Part shown: one piece after another, positions 6,799-15,431 of the stretch | Numbering within the stretch: position 1 is the first letter of the stretch | Layout of the letters: every line of letters begins with the position of its first letter | From: Neobacillus paridis | GTDB taxonomy: Bacteria; Bacillota; Bacilli; Bacillales; Cytobacillaceae | Length of the DNA: 64,000 nucleotides | Direction of reading: 5' to 3' | Assembly (NCBI RefSeq): GCF_016765675.1 | Contig: NZ_JAESWB010000005.1 | Location: 62,001 to 126,000 of the forward strand | Translations under genes and position numbers: made by a program | The notes under the pieces: model-generated | Seen by the model: the letters and a program-made list of their open reading frames with translations, nothing else | The model's database searches: none | What the model was told of the DNA's origin: nothing

Positions 6799-9228
6799 TC
6801 ATTTCCTGTTTGTCTCTTTCATCATCTCAAACATTTTGGTAAAGCGCTCTTCTACTTTTGCAAAGATCGTCTCTTTAGGATATTGGCCATTTTCATCGCG
6901 AATATACCCGGCCGGCACCCCTGTTAAGATTTCAATCCCTTCGGCAATATGACTGATTTCCCAAATATGAAACTGGCCATTGTTCACGGCCTCAACGACT
7001 TCGTCAGCAAGCATTAAATTGTCGACATTCTGCTTCGGTATGATCACTCCTTGTTTTCCAGTCAATTCTTGCGTTTTGCACACATGATAAAACCCTTCAA
7101 TCTTATCATTCACCCCGCCTATCGGCTGAATCTCGCCCCATTGATTGACCGAGCCTGTAACCGCTATCCCTTGATAAATGGGGACTTCAGCCAAGGATGA
7201 CAAAAGAACATACAACTCGGTGCTCGAGGCACTGTCACCATCGATCGGTGAGTACGTTTGTTCAAAGGTAATACTAGCTGACAACGGGATCGGGCGGTTT
7301 TTCGCAAATTGTCCGGAAAGAAAACCAGTTAAAATCATCATTCCTTTATTATGAATCTGGCCGCTTAACGAACTTTCCCTCTCGATATTCATGATTCCGC
7401 TTTTGCCAACGAAAGTTTGAGCGGTTATTTTGGTTGGAATTCCAAAGCTGGAATCGCGAGTCCCCATCACCGCAAGGCCATTGATTTGGCCAATGCGATA
7501 GCCGTCTGTATCGACCATGATGACCCCTTTTGCAATCATTTCCCGATATCTTTCCGGGATCAGGTTCGACCGTTGCACTTTTTCGGAAATGGCCTTGTCT
7601 ATATGATCGTCATCAACAATCAAAGCCTCGTCTTTTTGGGCCCAATAACTCGATTCAACCAACACTTTGGTAATTTCCTGAAAGCGGGTAGACAGCTTGG
7701 ATTGATCTTCAACCAGACGGGAACTATAATCAATTACCTTAGCAACTGCCCGGCGATGAAACGGTAAAAGTCCTTCCATTTCAGCGTATTTCTTAATATA
7801 ACGGGCCATTTTGAGACTGTTTTCGATATTCTTTTCCATGACGGTGTCATATTCAACTTTTACTTTAAATAATTTATGAAAATCTTCATCGAAGTTTGCC
7901 AGCAGGTCATATAAGTAGTAGGAACCGATAATAATAACTTTAATATTTAACGGAATTGGTTCGGGTTTTATTCCGCTTGTCGGGAAGACTCCTCTTTCTT
8001 CAGATAAATTCTCAATCTGTATTTTTCGTGTTTGCAACGACCTTTTCAGCTGAGTCCAGACGTAAGGCTCCTGCAATAATTCAGTGGCCTGCAAAATAAG
8101 ATATCCACCATTTGCCAAATGCAAAACTCCGGGCTTGATATGAGTAAAATCAGTAACCCAACTGCCAAGCGAGCCGCGGTATTCCACCTTTCCGAAGAGA
8201 TTATGGTAAGTGGGATTCGTTTCATAAATAACCGGTGCACCACGAAGGTTTTTATGATTTACGAACAAATTGACTGTATAGCGATAAAGCTGCTGCTCTT
8301 TCGAACCAGCAAGGGCGCTGATGATATTATTACTTTGTCCCTCATTTTCAGCCAAAAATAACGAAAAATGGACAACCACATCATGAAATAGTGCTTCAAG
8401 ATAGGAAATGACTTTCGGAAAATCTTGGTAGTATTCCCGAAATGGTTTAAACAGGTCCCCAATGGCATCTGCGGCCGATTGTCTCATAAACTGGTCAATG
8501 CTCTTCGTTAATTGTTCGTCTATTTTTCGCATTTGATAAAAGGTGTCCCGAACTTTTTCGCCCACTTGTTTTTCCTTTTGATTGAACGCTTCTCTTACAT
8601 CTTCAGGTAAAAGCCCAAATTCCTCTCTGTCAATTGGTTTTCCATCGAGCAATGGGAAGGTGTTAACTCCTGCCGGTGTCCTTTCCAGATAGTAACCTTT
8701 TTCCAAAGCATAAGTTTTCACATTCTCCCATAAATTTTCAACCTTTTCCCGGTAGGTATCTAGAATAGCCTGTTTTTTCTTTTCAAACAATTCTCCGGAA
8801 AATGTTGAACGGATATCGCGTTCGATATTAATTAATAGTGCTTCCATTTTTCGTTGAAATTCGATGCCCATTCCGGCAGGTAACGAAATGACCAATGGCT
8901 GATTGGGATTTTCAAAATTAAAAACATAACAATAATCATTAGGAACAGTGCGGGTTTCTGCGATTTTGGTAACACTATCGAGGGTGTGTGTCATTCTGCC
9001 AGTACCACTTGGTCCAACGACAAACAGATTATATCCTGATTGTTCCACTGATAAGCCAAACTCCATGGCCTTGACGGCACGCTGCTGACCAATCATCCCG
9101 TTCGGAAGGTGCTCGAGTTCCTCGGTTGTTTCAAAACAGAACTGCTGTGGATCAAATCTCGATTGAAGCCTTGATACAGGAACCATATGAGTGGAGACAA
9201 CTTTTTCGTATTCTTCCAACTTCATCAT
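6799..9228 (-). CDS. Lon-like ATP-dependent protease with AAA_32 domain
   Basis: Cytosolic AAA+ protease of about 809 residues, unlike the classic Lon/LonB of Bacillus. An N-terminal AAA region is split by a long helical insert (about residues 130-260), and a C-terminal Lon peptidase domain carries the Ser-Lys dyad: Ser in GDSASSTE and Lys in GGVNDKIEG. The P-loop reads GPSGTGRMT, with Arg where Walker A normally has Lys; I remember this as common in the family, but it leaves ATP use uncertain. ATG 9228 is preferred over 9249 because GAGAGG lies nine bases upstream. It is a single-gene unit with its own terminator. E. coli YcbZ is the nearest named relative I can suggest; substrates are unknown. 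Confidence 0.85.
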   Translation of the reverse strand: MMKLEEYEKVVSTHMVPVSRLQSRFDPQQFCFETTEELEHLPNGMIGQQRAVKAMEFGLSVEQSGYNLFVVGPSGTGRMTHTLDSVTKIAETRTVPNDYCYVFNFENPNQPLVISLPAGMGIEFQRKMEALLINIERDIRSTFSGELFEKKKQAILDTYREKVENLWENVKTYALEKGYYLERTPAGVNTFPLLDGKPIDREEFGLLPEDVREAFNQKEKQVGEKVRDTFYQMRKIDEQLTKSIDQFMRQSAADAIGDLFKPFREYYQDFPKVISYLEALFHDVVVHFSLFLAENEGQSNNIISALAGSKEQQLYRYTVNLFVNHKNLRGAPVIYETNPTYHNLFGKVEYRGSLGSWVTDFTHIKPGVLHLANGGYLILQATELLQEPYVWTQLKRSLQTRKIQIENLSEERGVFPTSGIKPEPIPLNIKVIIIGSYYLYDLLANFDEDFHKLFKVKVEYDTVMEKNIENSLKMARYIKKYAEMEGLLPFHRRAVAKVIDYSSRLVEDQSKLSTRFQEITKVLVESSYWAQKDEALIVDDDHIDKAISEKVQRSNLIPERYREMIAKGVIMVDTDGYRIGQINGLAVMGTRDSSFGIPTKITAQTFVGKSGIMNIERESSLSGQIHNKGMMILTGFLSGQFAKNRPIPLSASITFEQTYSPIDGDSASSTELYVLLSSLAEVPIYQGIAVTGSVNQWGEIQPIGGVNDKIEGFYHVCKTQELTGKQGVIIPKQNVDNLMLADEVVEAVNNGQFHIWEISHIAEGIEILTGVPAGYIRDENGQYPKETIFAKVEERFTKMFEMMKETNRK

Positions 9229-9382
9229 TTTCTCATACCTCTCGATCATTGGATTTTAGCAATAGCTCTTCGACTGCTAAATCTTTGATGAACTGATTTC
9301 AGCTATTATTTCTTCTTTCGATATTATCACCGTCACTTCCTTTAATTTTAAAAATTGTTCAAAAAATCTACTAAATTACATA

Positions 9383-9418
9383 AAAAGACACTTCCTAGTT
9401 TAAAAGGAAGTGTCCTTT
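9383..9418 (-). terminator. Terminator after the MltG-like gene
   Basis: GACACTTCCT (9387-9396) pairs with AGGAAGTGTC (9405-9414); the A-rich left flank gives a T tract on the minus strand. Confidence 0.75.
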
Positions 9419-9434
9419 AAGCAAAATATTAGAC

Positions 9435-9932
9435 TTATTTAAAAATCGCGGCAATCACTTGGTCCCTTGTCATATCACTGTCAACAGTGTATGTACCAGG
9501 ACGCAGTTTGTTTTCTACCTTTTTCTTTTCGACGACTTGGGAAAATTGAAAGGCGCTGCCTTTAATGATTTTTGCTTTTACCAGCATTTTGCCTACATCG
9601 ATACTCGTCATGCCTTTTGATACTCTAATGACTGCCCGATATACGACTTTTTTTCCATTTTGCCCGGCGGCAGCAGCTTTTTGTCCATCTGCCTTGGCAG
9701 TTGCAATATTCTTATCATATTCGTCTTTTGTCTGTACAACAAAGCCAGCGGCTGCCAGCTTATCTTTCATCTCCGTTTCGGAAAGCTCCGCTTTTACAGT
9801 CGTTTGCTTTTCGGGTGTTTTTACTGTCGCTTTCGAGGAAGTCCCATGATCGCCAAACAAGTAAACCGCTCCACTTATACTGGTAGCAAGCAAAATTCCT
9901 GCAGCAAAACTGCTCAATCCATTAATTTTCAT
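9435..9932 (-). CDS. Short MltG/YceG-like membrane-anchored protein
   Basis: About 165 residues. One N-terminal membrane segment (FAAGILLATSISGAVYLFG), then a Lys/Ala-rich spacer, then a C-terminal domain with VIRVSKGMTSIDVGKMLVKAKII and RPGTYTVDSDMTRDQVIAAI. This repeat matches the LysM-like entry domain of endolytic transglycosylase MltG, but the catalytic region is absent, so it probably binds or guides rather than cuts peptidoglycan. ATG 9932 is chosen because GAAAGG precedes it; an upstream ATG at 9953 is in frame. It overlaps the upstream gene by 11 bp and forms an operon with it. Confidence 0.7.
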   Translation of the reverse strand: MKINGLSSFAAGILLATSISGAVYLFGDHGTSSKATVKTPEKQTTVKAELSETEMKDKLAAAGFVVQTKDEYDKNIATAKADGQKAAAAGQNGKKVVYRAVIRVSKGMTSIDVGKMLVKAKIIKGSAFQFSQVVEKKKVENKLRPGTYTVDSDMTRDQVIAAIFK

Positions 9933-10302
9933 TTGCTGCCTTTCTCCTTTCATCTTTTGATGTCAGATGTGGAGTTAGCAACTGTTCAATTTTGCTTACG
10001 GAAACTTGTTTTTTCTCAGCGATGCTCTCAATCGAGTATTTCCTTTTATATAAATCTAGTATTTCACGCATTAGAAGTTTTTCATCGTCAGACAGTTGAA
10101 CCCCTGCTTCCTTTGCAATCACTTCAAGATCCAATTCTATATTGCGAATGGCTCCTTGCATGTCGTTTATTTCTTTCATAAGCGCCATGTGGATCATATC
10201 AATTTCATTTTGCTCCTTTTTCGCATTTCTTCGAGTTGATCCAAGCGAAATAAACAGCAGTAAAATCGATATTACAAATAAAAGCGCTAATGTCCACTCC
10301 AT
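9922..10302 (-). CDS. Membrane-anchored protein with possible helix-turn-helix tail, unknown function
   Basis: About 126 residues. One N-terminal membrane helix (WTLALLFVISILLLFISLG), then a charged coiled-coil-like stretch (KKEQNEIDMIHMALMKEINDMQGAI) and a C-terminal part DLYKRKYSIESIAEKKQVSVSKIEQLL that looks like a helix-turn-helix. ATG 10302 sits nine bases after GGAGTGA; the ATG at 10311 is too close to it. Its stop overlaps the next gene, so both are translated together. I do not recognise a named family; a cell-envelope role is only suggested by the MltG-like neighbour. Confidence 0.7.
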   Translation of the reverse strand: MEWTLALLFVISILLLFISLGSTRRNAKKEQNEIDMIHMALMKEINDMQGAIRNIELDLEVIAKEAGVQLSDDEKLLMREILDLYKRKYSIESIAEKKQVSVSKIEQLLTPHLTSKDERRKAANEN

Positions 10303-10510
10303 AATTATCATTCACTCCTTCTTAAGAAAAAGATTACCACAAGTAATTATTATACATGGCAAACTTAAATTTTTCGATCACAATTTACGAAATACAACAA
10401 AAGTCTTAGAAATTTAACAAATTACCCTTCAAAACAATAGAATATTACATATTTGGAAGCATAATTGTTCACTCTATTCTTGAAATGCCATATTGGAAAG
10501 GAGCGATCTT

Positions 10511-10804
10511 ATGCAAAATCAGCAAATGAATCAAATGCAGATGCAAAGTCCACCCCCGGCGGTCACGACAAAAGACTTACAATACCTGAAGGATGCGCTA
10601 TCTTGGGAGCTGCTTGCGTTTAAAAAATTTCATTTTCTCGCTCAGCAAGCCACAGATGAGGATATTAAACAGGCACTGGATAACGCAGGCAAGATGCATC
10701 AAAACCATTATCAACGGCTCTTGACACATCTTCAGGTTAATAACAATCAGGTTCTGGCCGGGATGCAAAATATGCAGCAAAATCAGCAGCAGAATTTACA
10801 ATAA
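10511..10804 (+). CDS. Small spore coat-associated protein (CotF-related)
   Basis: 97 residues. The N- and C-termini are Gln/Asn/Met-rich (MQNQQMNQMQMQ... QNMQQNQQQNLQ) and flank a helical core TKDLQYLKDALSWELLAFKKFHFLAQQATDEDIKQALDN with a ferritin-like/CotF look. The start is ATG 10511, eight bases after AAAGGAG. It is 16 bases upstream of a CotF-domain gene and probably co-transcribed in the mother cell during sporulation. No membrane segment or signal peptide. Coat assignment rests on composition and the neighbour. Confidence 0.72.
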   Translation: MQNQQMNQMQMQSPPPAVTTKDLQYLKDALSWELLAFKKFHFLAQQATDEDIKQALDNAGKMHQNHYQRLLTHLQVNNNQVLAGMQNMQQNQQQNLQ

Positions 10805-10820
10805 GAATGGAGGGAAAATA

Positions 10821-11171
10821 ATGCAAAATCAGCAGGGACAAAATTCCAATCAAATCGCCAATCCGCAAACAGGTCAATTGCCAAAGGTTAAGGGTCCTGA
10901 GATGAACGACCGCGATTTTGTAAATGACGGATTGAGCACATGTAAATATATAACTGACAGCTTAAATACGGCTGTACGGGAAGCAAGCTATCAGCGGCTC
11001 CATGCAGATCTCATGCAAATATTAACGGAAACGCAGCAGAGCTGCCGGGATTTATTTCTATTAATGTTCCAGAAAGGCTGGTACAAGCTGGAAGCAGAAG
11101 ACCAGCAAAAAATTGACCAGGCCTACCAGCAGTTCAGCAACTATTCTTCTCAATTTCCTTACACCCACTAA
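10821..11171 (+). CDS. Spore coat protein, CotF family
   Basis: 116 residues. A Gln/Asn-rich N-terminal tail is followed by the coat-F core: MNDRDFVNDGLSTCKYITDSLNTAVREA, then QILTETQQSCRDLFLLMFQKGWYKLEAEDQQKI. GGAGGG lies six to seven bases before ATG 10821. CotF-type proteins sit in the spore coat of Bacilli. It is the second gene of a two-gene unit and is followed by a terminator. Sporulation-specific expression (sigma-K or sigma-E) is expected from the family, but I could not assign a promoter with confidence. Confidence 0.85.
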   Translation: MQNQQGQNSNQIANPQTGQLPKVKGPEMNDRDFVNDGLSTCKYITDSLNTAVREASYQRLHADLMQILTETQQSCRDLFLLMFQKGWYKLEAEDQQKIDQAYQQFSNYSSQFPYTH

Positions 11172-11174
11172 ACG

Positions 11175-11201
11175 GTCAGCCAATATGGCTGGCTTTTTTT
11201 T
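11175..11201 (+). terminator. Terminator after coat genes
   Basis: GTCAGCCA (11175-11182) with TGGCTGGC (11186-11193), three-base loop, then a run of eight T. Confidence 0.85.
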
Positions 11202-11246
11202 GCAGTAAGTTTATTTCTGAATAAATAAAATATTAAAAATATTACC

Positions 11247-11276
11247 TTGACATATATTCATGATTACAGCTATATA
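11247..11276 (+). promoter_or_regulatory. Promoter of the alcohol/aldehyde dehydrogenase pair
   Basis: TTGACA (11247-11252), an 18-base spacer and TATATA (11271-11276), about 60 bases before the start codon. Confidence 0.55.
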
Positions 11277-11335
11277 GATAATAAATACTTTTATCTTTTC
11301 GTAAAAGACCAATTCTTTCTAAGGGAGGTAAGAAG

Positions 11336-12541
11336 ATGTACGAATTGTATTGCAGATCCTACCAAATGATGATGAGAATGGCATCCATCTTCCTGCCCTG
11401 GCGGAAACCTGAATTATTGGAGGGAGAAAATAGTTTAAGCAAACTGCCGAAGTTGATTAAAAGCCAAAATATTGAAAGCGTTTTAATTGTAACGGATAAA
11501 GGGATCACTGAGATCGGTTTAATGGATCTTTTTCTTAAGGAGCTGCAAAGAGAAGGTGTAAGTTTTATTGTCTATGATAAAACCGTTCCCAACCCAACGA
11601 TTGTAAATATTGAAGAAGCCTATGCAATCTACAAAGAAAACAAGTGCCAGGGAATTGTCGCCTTTGGCGGCGGATCACCGATGGATTGTGCCAAAGGGGT
11701 CGGGGCCCGGGTGGCAAGACCAGCGAAAACAATCCCAGAGATGAAGGGTGTCTTGAAAGTAATCAAAAAGCTTCCGCCATTGTTCGCAGTTCCGACAACA
11801 GCAGGTACTGGAAGTGAAGCCACTCTCGCCGCCGTCGTCTCAAACAGTGACACACATGAAAAGTATGCGATCATGGATCCGTCCCTCATCCCCCACTATG
11901 CTGTTCTGGATCCATTGTTGACGGTTAAACTGCCGCCGCACATTACCGCTGCCACCGGAATCGATGCCTTAACCCATGCTGTGGAGGCTTATATTGGCAA
12001 AAGTAATACTCAGGAAACAATTCGGTGCAGCAGAGAGGCTGTTAAGCTGATCTTTGAAAATTTATCTGAAGCTTATATCAATGGTGAAAACATCACTGCC
12101 AGGGCAAATATGCAACGAGCAGCATACCTAGCAGGAATCGCCTTTACCCGGGCATATGTTGGCAATGTCCACGCTATTGCCCATACTCTAGGAGGATTTT
12201 ACTCAGTTCCTCATGGACTTGCGAATGCCGTGATCTTGCCCTATGTTCTTGAATATTATGGTGAATCTGTTCATAGGCCGCTGGCGGAACTGGCGGATTT
12301 GATTGGGATCGCTGAAACTTCAGATCCAGACAGTGAGAAGGCAAAAAAGTTTATTGAAGCCATCAAGCAGTTAAACGATAACATGGATATTCCGAAAAAG
12401 ATAAATGGAATTGTCGAGGCGGATATTCCCTTAATGGTTGAACGGGCGTTAAACGAAGCCAATCCTCTCTACCCTGTTCCCAAAATTTTCAATAAAAAGG
12501 ATATGGAACACCTTTATCATTTGGTCAAAGCTGAAACGTAG
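11336..12541 (+). CDS. Iron-containing alcohol dehydrogenase (group III)
   Basis: 401 residues; NAD(P)-dependent oxidation of alcohols or reduction of aldehydes in the cytosol. The nucleotide-binding part has GGGSPMDCAKG, and PTTAGTGSEAT is the family signature. Metal ligands are D and H in GIDALTHAVEAY and two His in GNVHAIAHTLGGFYSVPHGLANA. The start is ATG 11336 after a strong AGGGAGGTAAG. An aldehyde dehydrogenase gene follows after 47 bases, so the pair probably converts an alcohol to its acid or the reverse. The actual substrate cannot be read from sequence. It has longer N-terminal residues (YRSYQMMMRMASIFLPW) than minimal relatives. Confidence 0.9.
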   Translation: MYELYCRSYQMMMRMASIFLPWRKPELLEGENSLSKLPKLIKSQNIESVLIVTDKGITEIGLMDLFLKELQREGVSFIVYDKTVPNPTIVNIEEAYAIYKENKCQGIVAFGGGSPMDCAKGVGARVARPAKTIPEMKGVLKVIKKLPPLFAVPTTAGTGSEATLAAVVSNSDTHEKYAIMDPSLIPHYAVLDPLLTVKLPPHITAATGIDALTHAVEAYIGKSNTQETIRCSREAVKLIFENLSEAYINGENITARANMQRAAYLAGIAFTRAYVGNVHAIAHTLGGFYSVPHGLANAVILPYVLEYYGESVHRPLAELADLIGIAETSDPDSEKAKKFIEAIKQLNDNMDIPKKINGIVEADIPLMVERALNEANPLYPVPKIFNKKDMEHLYHLVKAET

Positions 12542-12588
12542 TATAGTAGTATAATGGAAAGAAACAAAATATTTTGGGGGATTATCAT

Positions 12589-13959
12589 TTGGAAAACTAT
12601 CATTCGTTAGTCAATTCACAAAAATCATTTTTCCGCTCAGGCAAAACTAAGGATCTTTCCTTCCGCTTAAATGCATTAAATACGTTAAGAGGTGCCATTA
12701 AAAATTATGAAATAGATCTGATGCAGGCATTACGGGCCGATTTAAATAAATCAGCATTCGAGGCCTACTCAACCGAGATTGGCTTCGTCCTTGAAGAATT
12801 GCGCTTTATCATCAGTCATTTACCAGCATGGGTCAAGCCGAAAAAGGTCAAGACACCGCTCACCCATATTGGCTCCAGCAGCTATATTTATTCGGAACCA
12901 TACGGTGTATCGCTGATTATTGCGCCGTGGAATTACCCGTTTCAATTGGCGCTGGCGCCATTAATCGGGGCGATTGCTGCTGGAAACTGTGCGATAATGA
13001 AACCGTCGGAATTAACGCCGAAAACTTCAGAAATGATCGCGAAAATGATTCAAGAATGTTTCCCTGCCGATTTTATTTCTGTCATCCAAGGCGGAGTGGA
13101 AACAAGTCAGGCACTGTTGAGCGAACCGTTTGATTATATCTTTTTTACGGGCAGTGTAGCCGTCGGAAAAATCATTATGGAAGCAGCCGCAAAAAATCTG
13201 ACTCCACTTACATTAGAGCTAGGCGGGAAAAGTCCTTGTATTGTTCATGATGATGCCAATTTAAAACTGGCAGCCAAACGGATTGCCTGGGGAAAATGTA
13301 CCAATGCCGGGCAAACCTGCATCGCCCCTGATTATCTTTATCTTCATAAAAATGTTCATGACGAATTTTTACAGCAGTTAATAACGGCAATTGCGGAGTT
13401 GTATGGGAGTGAGCCGCTTCATAATCCGAACTTCACGCAGATTGTCAGCGAGCGGCATTTTGAACGGCTTTCTTCTTTTTTGAAAAATGGTCAGGTTTAT
13501 CACGGCGGGAAGACAAATCGAGAAAAATTAATGATTGAGCCGACGGTATTGACGAAGATTACGTGGGATGATCCGATTATGAAGGATGAGATTTTTGGTC
13601 CGATTCTTCCAGTCCTCAAGTATGAGAAATTGTCAGAGGTTCTCGACGGGATTCAGCAACACCCGAAGCCGCTTTCACTTTATATTTTTTCCGAAAATGA
13701 ACGGATCCAGGAAGAAGTTATTAACAGTGTGTCGTTTGGCGGCGGCTGTGTGAACGATACCGTTTATCATTTTGCCTCCCTCCACCTCCCATTTGGAGGC
13801 GTCGGTCCAAGCGGGATTGGGTCTTATCACGGAAAAGGCAGCTTCGATACCTTTTCTCATAAAAAAAGCATCCTCAAGCAAACCACCCGCTTCGATATCC
13901 CGTTCCGCTATCCGAATGTGAAGAACGGGTTGAAGAAAATCAAGATGTTTTTGAAATAA
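12589..13959 (+). CDS. Aldehyde dehydrogenase (class 3-like, YwdH type)
   Basis: 456 residues; NAD(P)-dependent oxidation of aldehydes. Cofactor motifs PWNYPFQLALAPLIGAIAAG and FTGSVAVGK, the general-base Glu in LELGGKSP, and the catalytic Cys in NAGQTCIAPDY are present. The hydrophobic/basic C-terminus (FRYPNVKNGLKKIKMFLK) is typical of membrane-associated fatty aldehyde dehydrogenases. TTG 12589 is the likely start, seven bases after GGGGGA; TTG 12574 lies inside that RBS. It follows the iron alcohol dehydrogenase closely and both end at the terminator at 13961. Confidence 0.9.
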   Translation: MENYHSLVNSQKSFFRSGKTKDLSFRLNALNTLRGAIKNYEIDLMQALRADLNKSAFEAYSTEIGFVLEELRFIISHLPAWVKPKKVKTPLTHIGSSSYIYSEPYGVSLIIAPWNYPFQLALAPLIGAIAAGNCAIMKPSELTPKTSEMIAKMIQECFPADFISVIQGGVETSQALLSEPFDYIFFTGSVAVGKIIMEAAAKNLTPLTLELGGKSPCIVHDDANLKLAAKRIAWGKCTNAGQTCIAPDYLYLHKNVHDEFLQQLITAIAELYGSEPLHNPNFTQIVSERHFERLSSFLKNGQVYHGGKTNREKLMIEPTVLTKITWDDPIMKDEIFGPILPVLKYEKLSEVLDGIQQHPKPLSLYIFSENERIQEEVINSVSFGGGCVNDTVYHFASLHLPFGGVGPSGIGSYHGKGSFDTFSHKKSILKQTTRFDIPFRYPNVKNGLKKIKMFLK

Positions 13960-13960
13960 A

Positions 13961-13996
13961 AAATGGCTGGGAGCATGCCTCCTGGGCCATTTTTTA
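13961..13996 (+). terminator. Terminator after aldehyde dehydrogenase
   Basis: AAATGGC...GCCATTT hairpin with inner GGGAG/CTCC pairing, followed by T6. Confidence 0.75.
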
Positions 13997-14046
13997 TAGG
14001 ATTTTCACTGGAAGGTGTTTTCCAAGCCCAAATATTTAGTATTTAA

Positions 14047-14472
14047 TTATAATTTCTGTTCCCCATTAACCCCGTTAATTGAATAGCTCGCGGTTATCTC
14101 AGCATTCAACGAATGGGCGACGGAACAATACTTATCCTTTGATAATTGAATCGCCCTAACTACCTTATCTTCAGGCAGCTCTCCCTCTAGCGCGTAATGA
14201 ATATGAATGTTTGTGAAACGCTTTGGATGGTCATCAGCCCGATCACCCTTCACATCGATGTGAAAGGCAATTGGATTGAGCCTCATTTTATGCAAAATCG
14301 AGATAATGTCGATTCCGGTACATCCGGCAACAGCATTTAAAATCAATTCCGTTGGCCGGGCACCAGTATTTTCGCCGCCAATATCAGGTGCTGCATCCAT
14401 TTTAATTTCATGTCCAGAAGGGGTGACGCCAGAAAATGCCATCTTTCCTAACCATTTAATTGCCGTTTCCAT
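14047..14472 (-). CDS. OsmC/Ohr-family peroxidase-like protein
   Basis: 141 residues. OsmC proteins reduce organic hydroperoxides with two cysteines. Here the first Cys lies in the motif NAVAGCTGIDIISIL and the second in KDKYCSVAHSL, so the redox pair is intact. The N-terminal strand region GHEIKMDAAPDIGGENTGARPTELIL is typical of the YhfA/OsmC branch. ATG 14472 has GGAAGG/AAAGGAG upstream. It is a single gene, 51 bases after the RDD gene on the same strand, and might share its transcript. Confidence 0.88.
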   Translation of the reverse strand: METAIKWLGKMAFSGVTPSGHEIKMDAAPDIGGENTGARPTELILNAVAGCTGIDIISILHKMRLNPIAFHIDVKGDRADDHPKRFTNIHIHYALEGELPEDKVVRAIQLSKDKYCSVAHSLNAEITASYSINGVNGEQKL

Positions 14473-14523
14473 TTGCCTTCCAACTCCTTTGTTCTTCTTT
14501 TTTAACTATATTGTTCCATCATT

Positions 14524-15327
14524 TCAGAGTTCAAACTCCCACTCATCTTTGAGGTGTAAGTAAAGTACCAGCAATGTGTTTTCTAAATTCTCTTCCGATT
14601 CTCCTACAACCTCCACGCCGATTTTTGGCAGCAGGAGGTCAGCAATCTTTCTGGTCATTTGATCCCTTTCCGCCTTAGGAAGCTGCATAAACCGGGCTGC
14701 ATATGTATTAATTAATTTCCAATCCTTTGCCTTGAACGATTTCAACGTCCATTCATCGATAACCAAATTCTCTTTTGCCAGCCCGCGTTCTTGAATTTCT
14801 TTTTCAATTCCGGAAGGTTTCTTCTTCCGCTTTGCTTTACGCTCGTGAACGACGATTGTTCCTGCAACCAGATCGCCCAACCGCTTATGTTTCGAATGAA
14901 AGAAAACCATGATGATTCCAAGAAAATAGCCAGTTGGCAATGAGTCGATTAAGCGCAGCAAATTTCGAATAAAGCTGGAAAGCAGAGTAATGCTGTGACC
15001 GTTATCCTGGATGACGCGAATTCCAACAAGTTTCTTCCCCAACGTTCTGCCGCCTGAAAAATATTCGCAGACAAAAAAATAACCATAATTTATAATAAAC
15101 AGAGCAATGATGGCAATTGCTATCGGTACCGTGCTATTCTCCAAAAAAGCAGGAAGTGATGACATTCCTTGAATCACCACAATTAATAAAATGACAATGG
15201 CTACATTAATAATCCCTAAAAGAATTTGGTCAATGATAAACGCTGCCGCCCTGCTGCCTAATCCTGCAAGGCGAAACTGCAGCGAGACATATTCGGGAGT
15301 TTTAACTTCCATTTGTTCAGAATTCAT
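14524..15327 (-). CDS. RDD-family membrane protein
   Basis: 267 residues. The RDD domain covers about residues 15-165: LGSRAAAFIIDQILLG carries the Arg and Asp that name the family, then membrane segments and GGRTLGKKLVGIRV, then HKRLGDLVAGTIVV. A cytosolic C-terminal tail of about 100 residues follows. It is divergent from the SpoIIM-like gene, with about 100 bases between starts. RDD proteins are often encoded with MoxR/DUF58 clusters, as here, and some act in ion or osmotic homeostasis; the function in this cluster is not established. Confidence 0.88.
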   Translation of the reverse strand: MNSEQMEVKTPEYVSLQFRLAGLGSRAAAFIIDQILLGIINVAIVILLIVVIQGMSSLPAFLENSTVPIAIAIIALFIINYGYFFVCEYFSGGRTLGKKLVGIRVIQDNGHSITLLSSFIRNLLRLIDSLPTGYFLGIIMVFFHSKHKRLGDLVAGTIVVHERKAKRKKKPSGIEKEIQERGLAKENLVIDEWTLKSFKAKDWKLINTYAARFMQLPKAERDQMTRKIADLLLPKIGVEVVGESEENLENTLLVLYLHLKDEWEFEL

Positions 15328-15431
15328 TTAAATTCCCCCATCACAACGATGTTTTTTTCAATAGATGTTCCTATTTTTCTACAATATTACTATAATAAGG
15401 AATAGAATGTAAACTCCGGGAAGGTGTAATC

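Noticed and set aside
9565..10181. Plus-strand frames opposite the MltG-like and HTH-like genes
   Set aside because: They lie fully on the opposite strand of two coupled genes with good RBSs, and their products are Cys/Phe/Ser-rich as typical of antisense frames.
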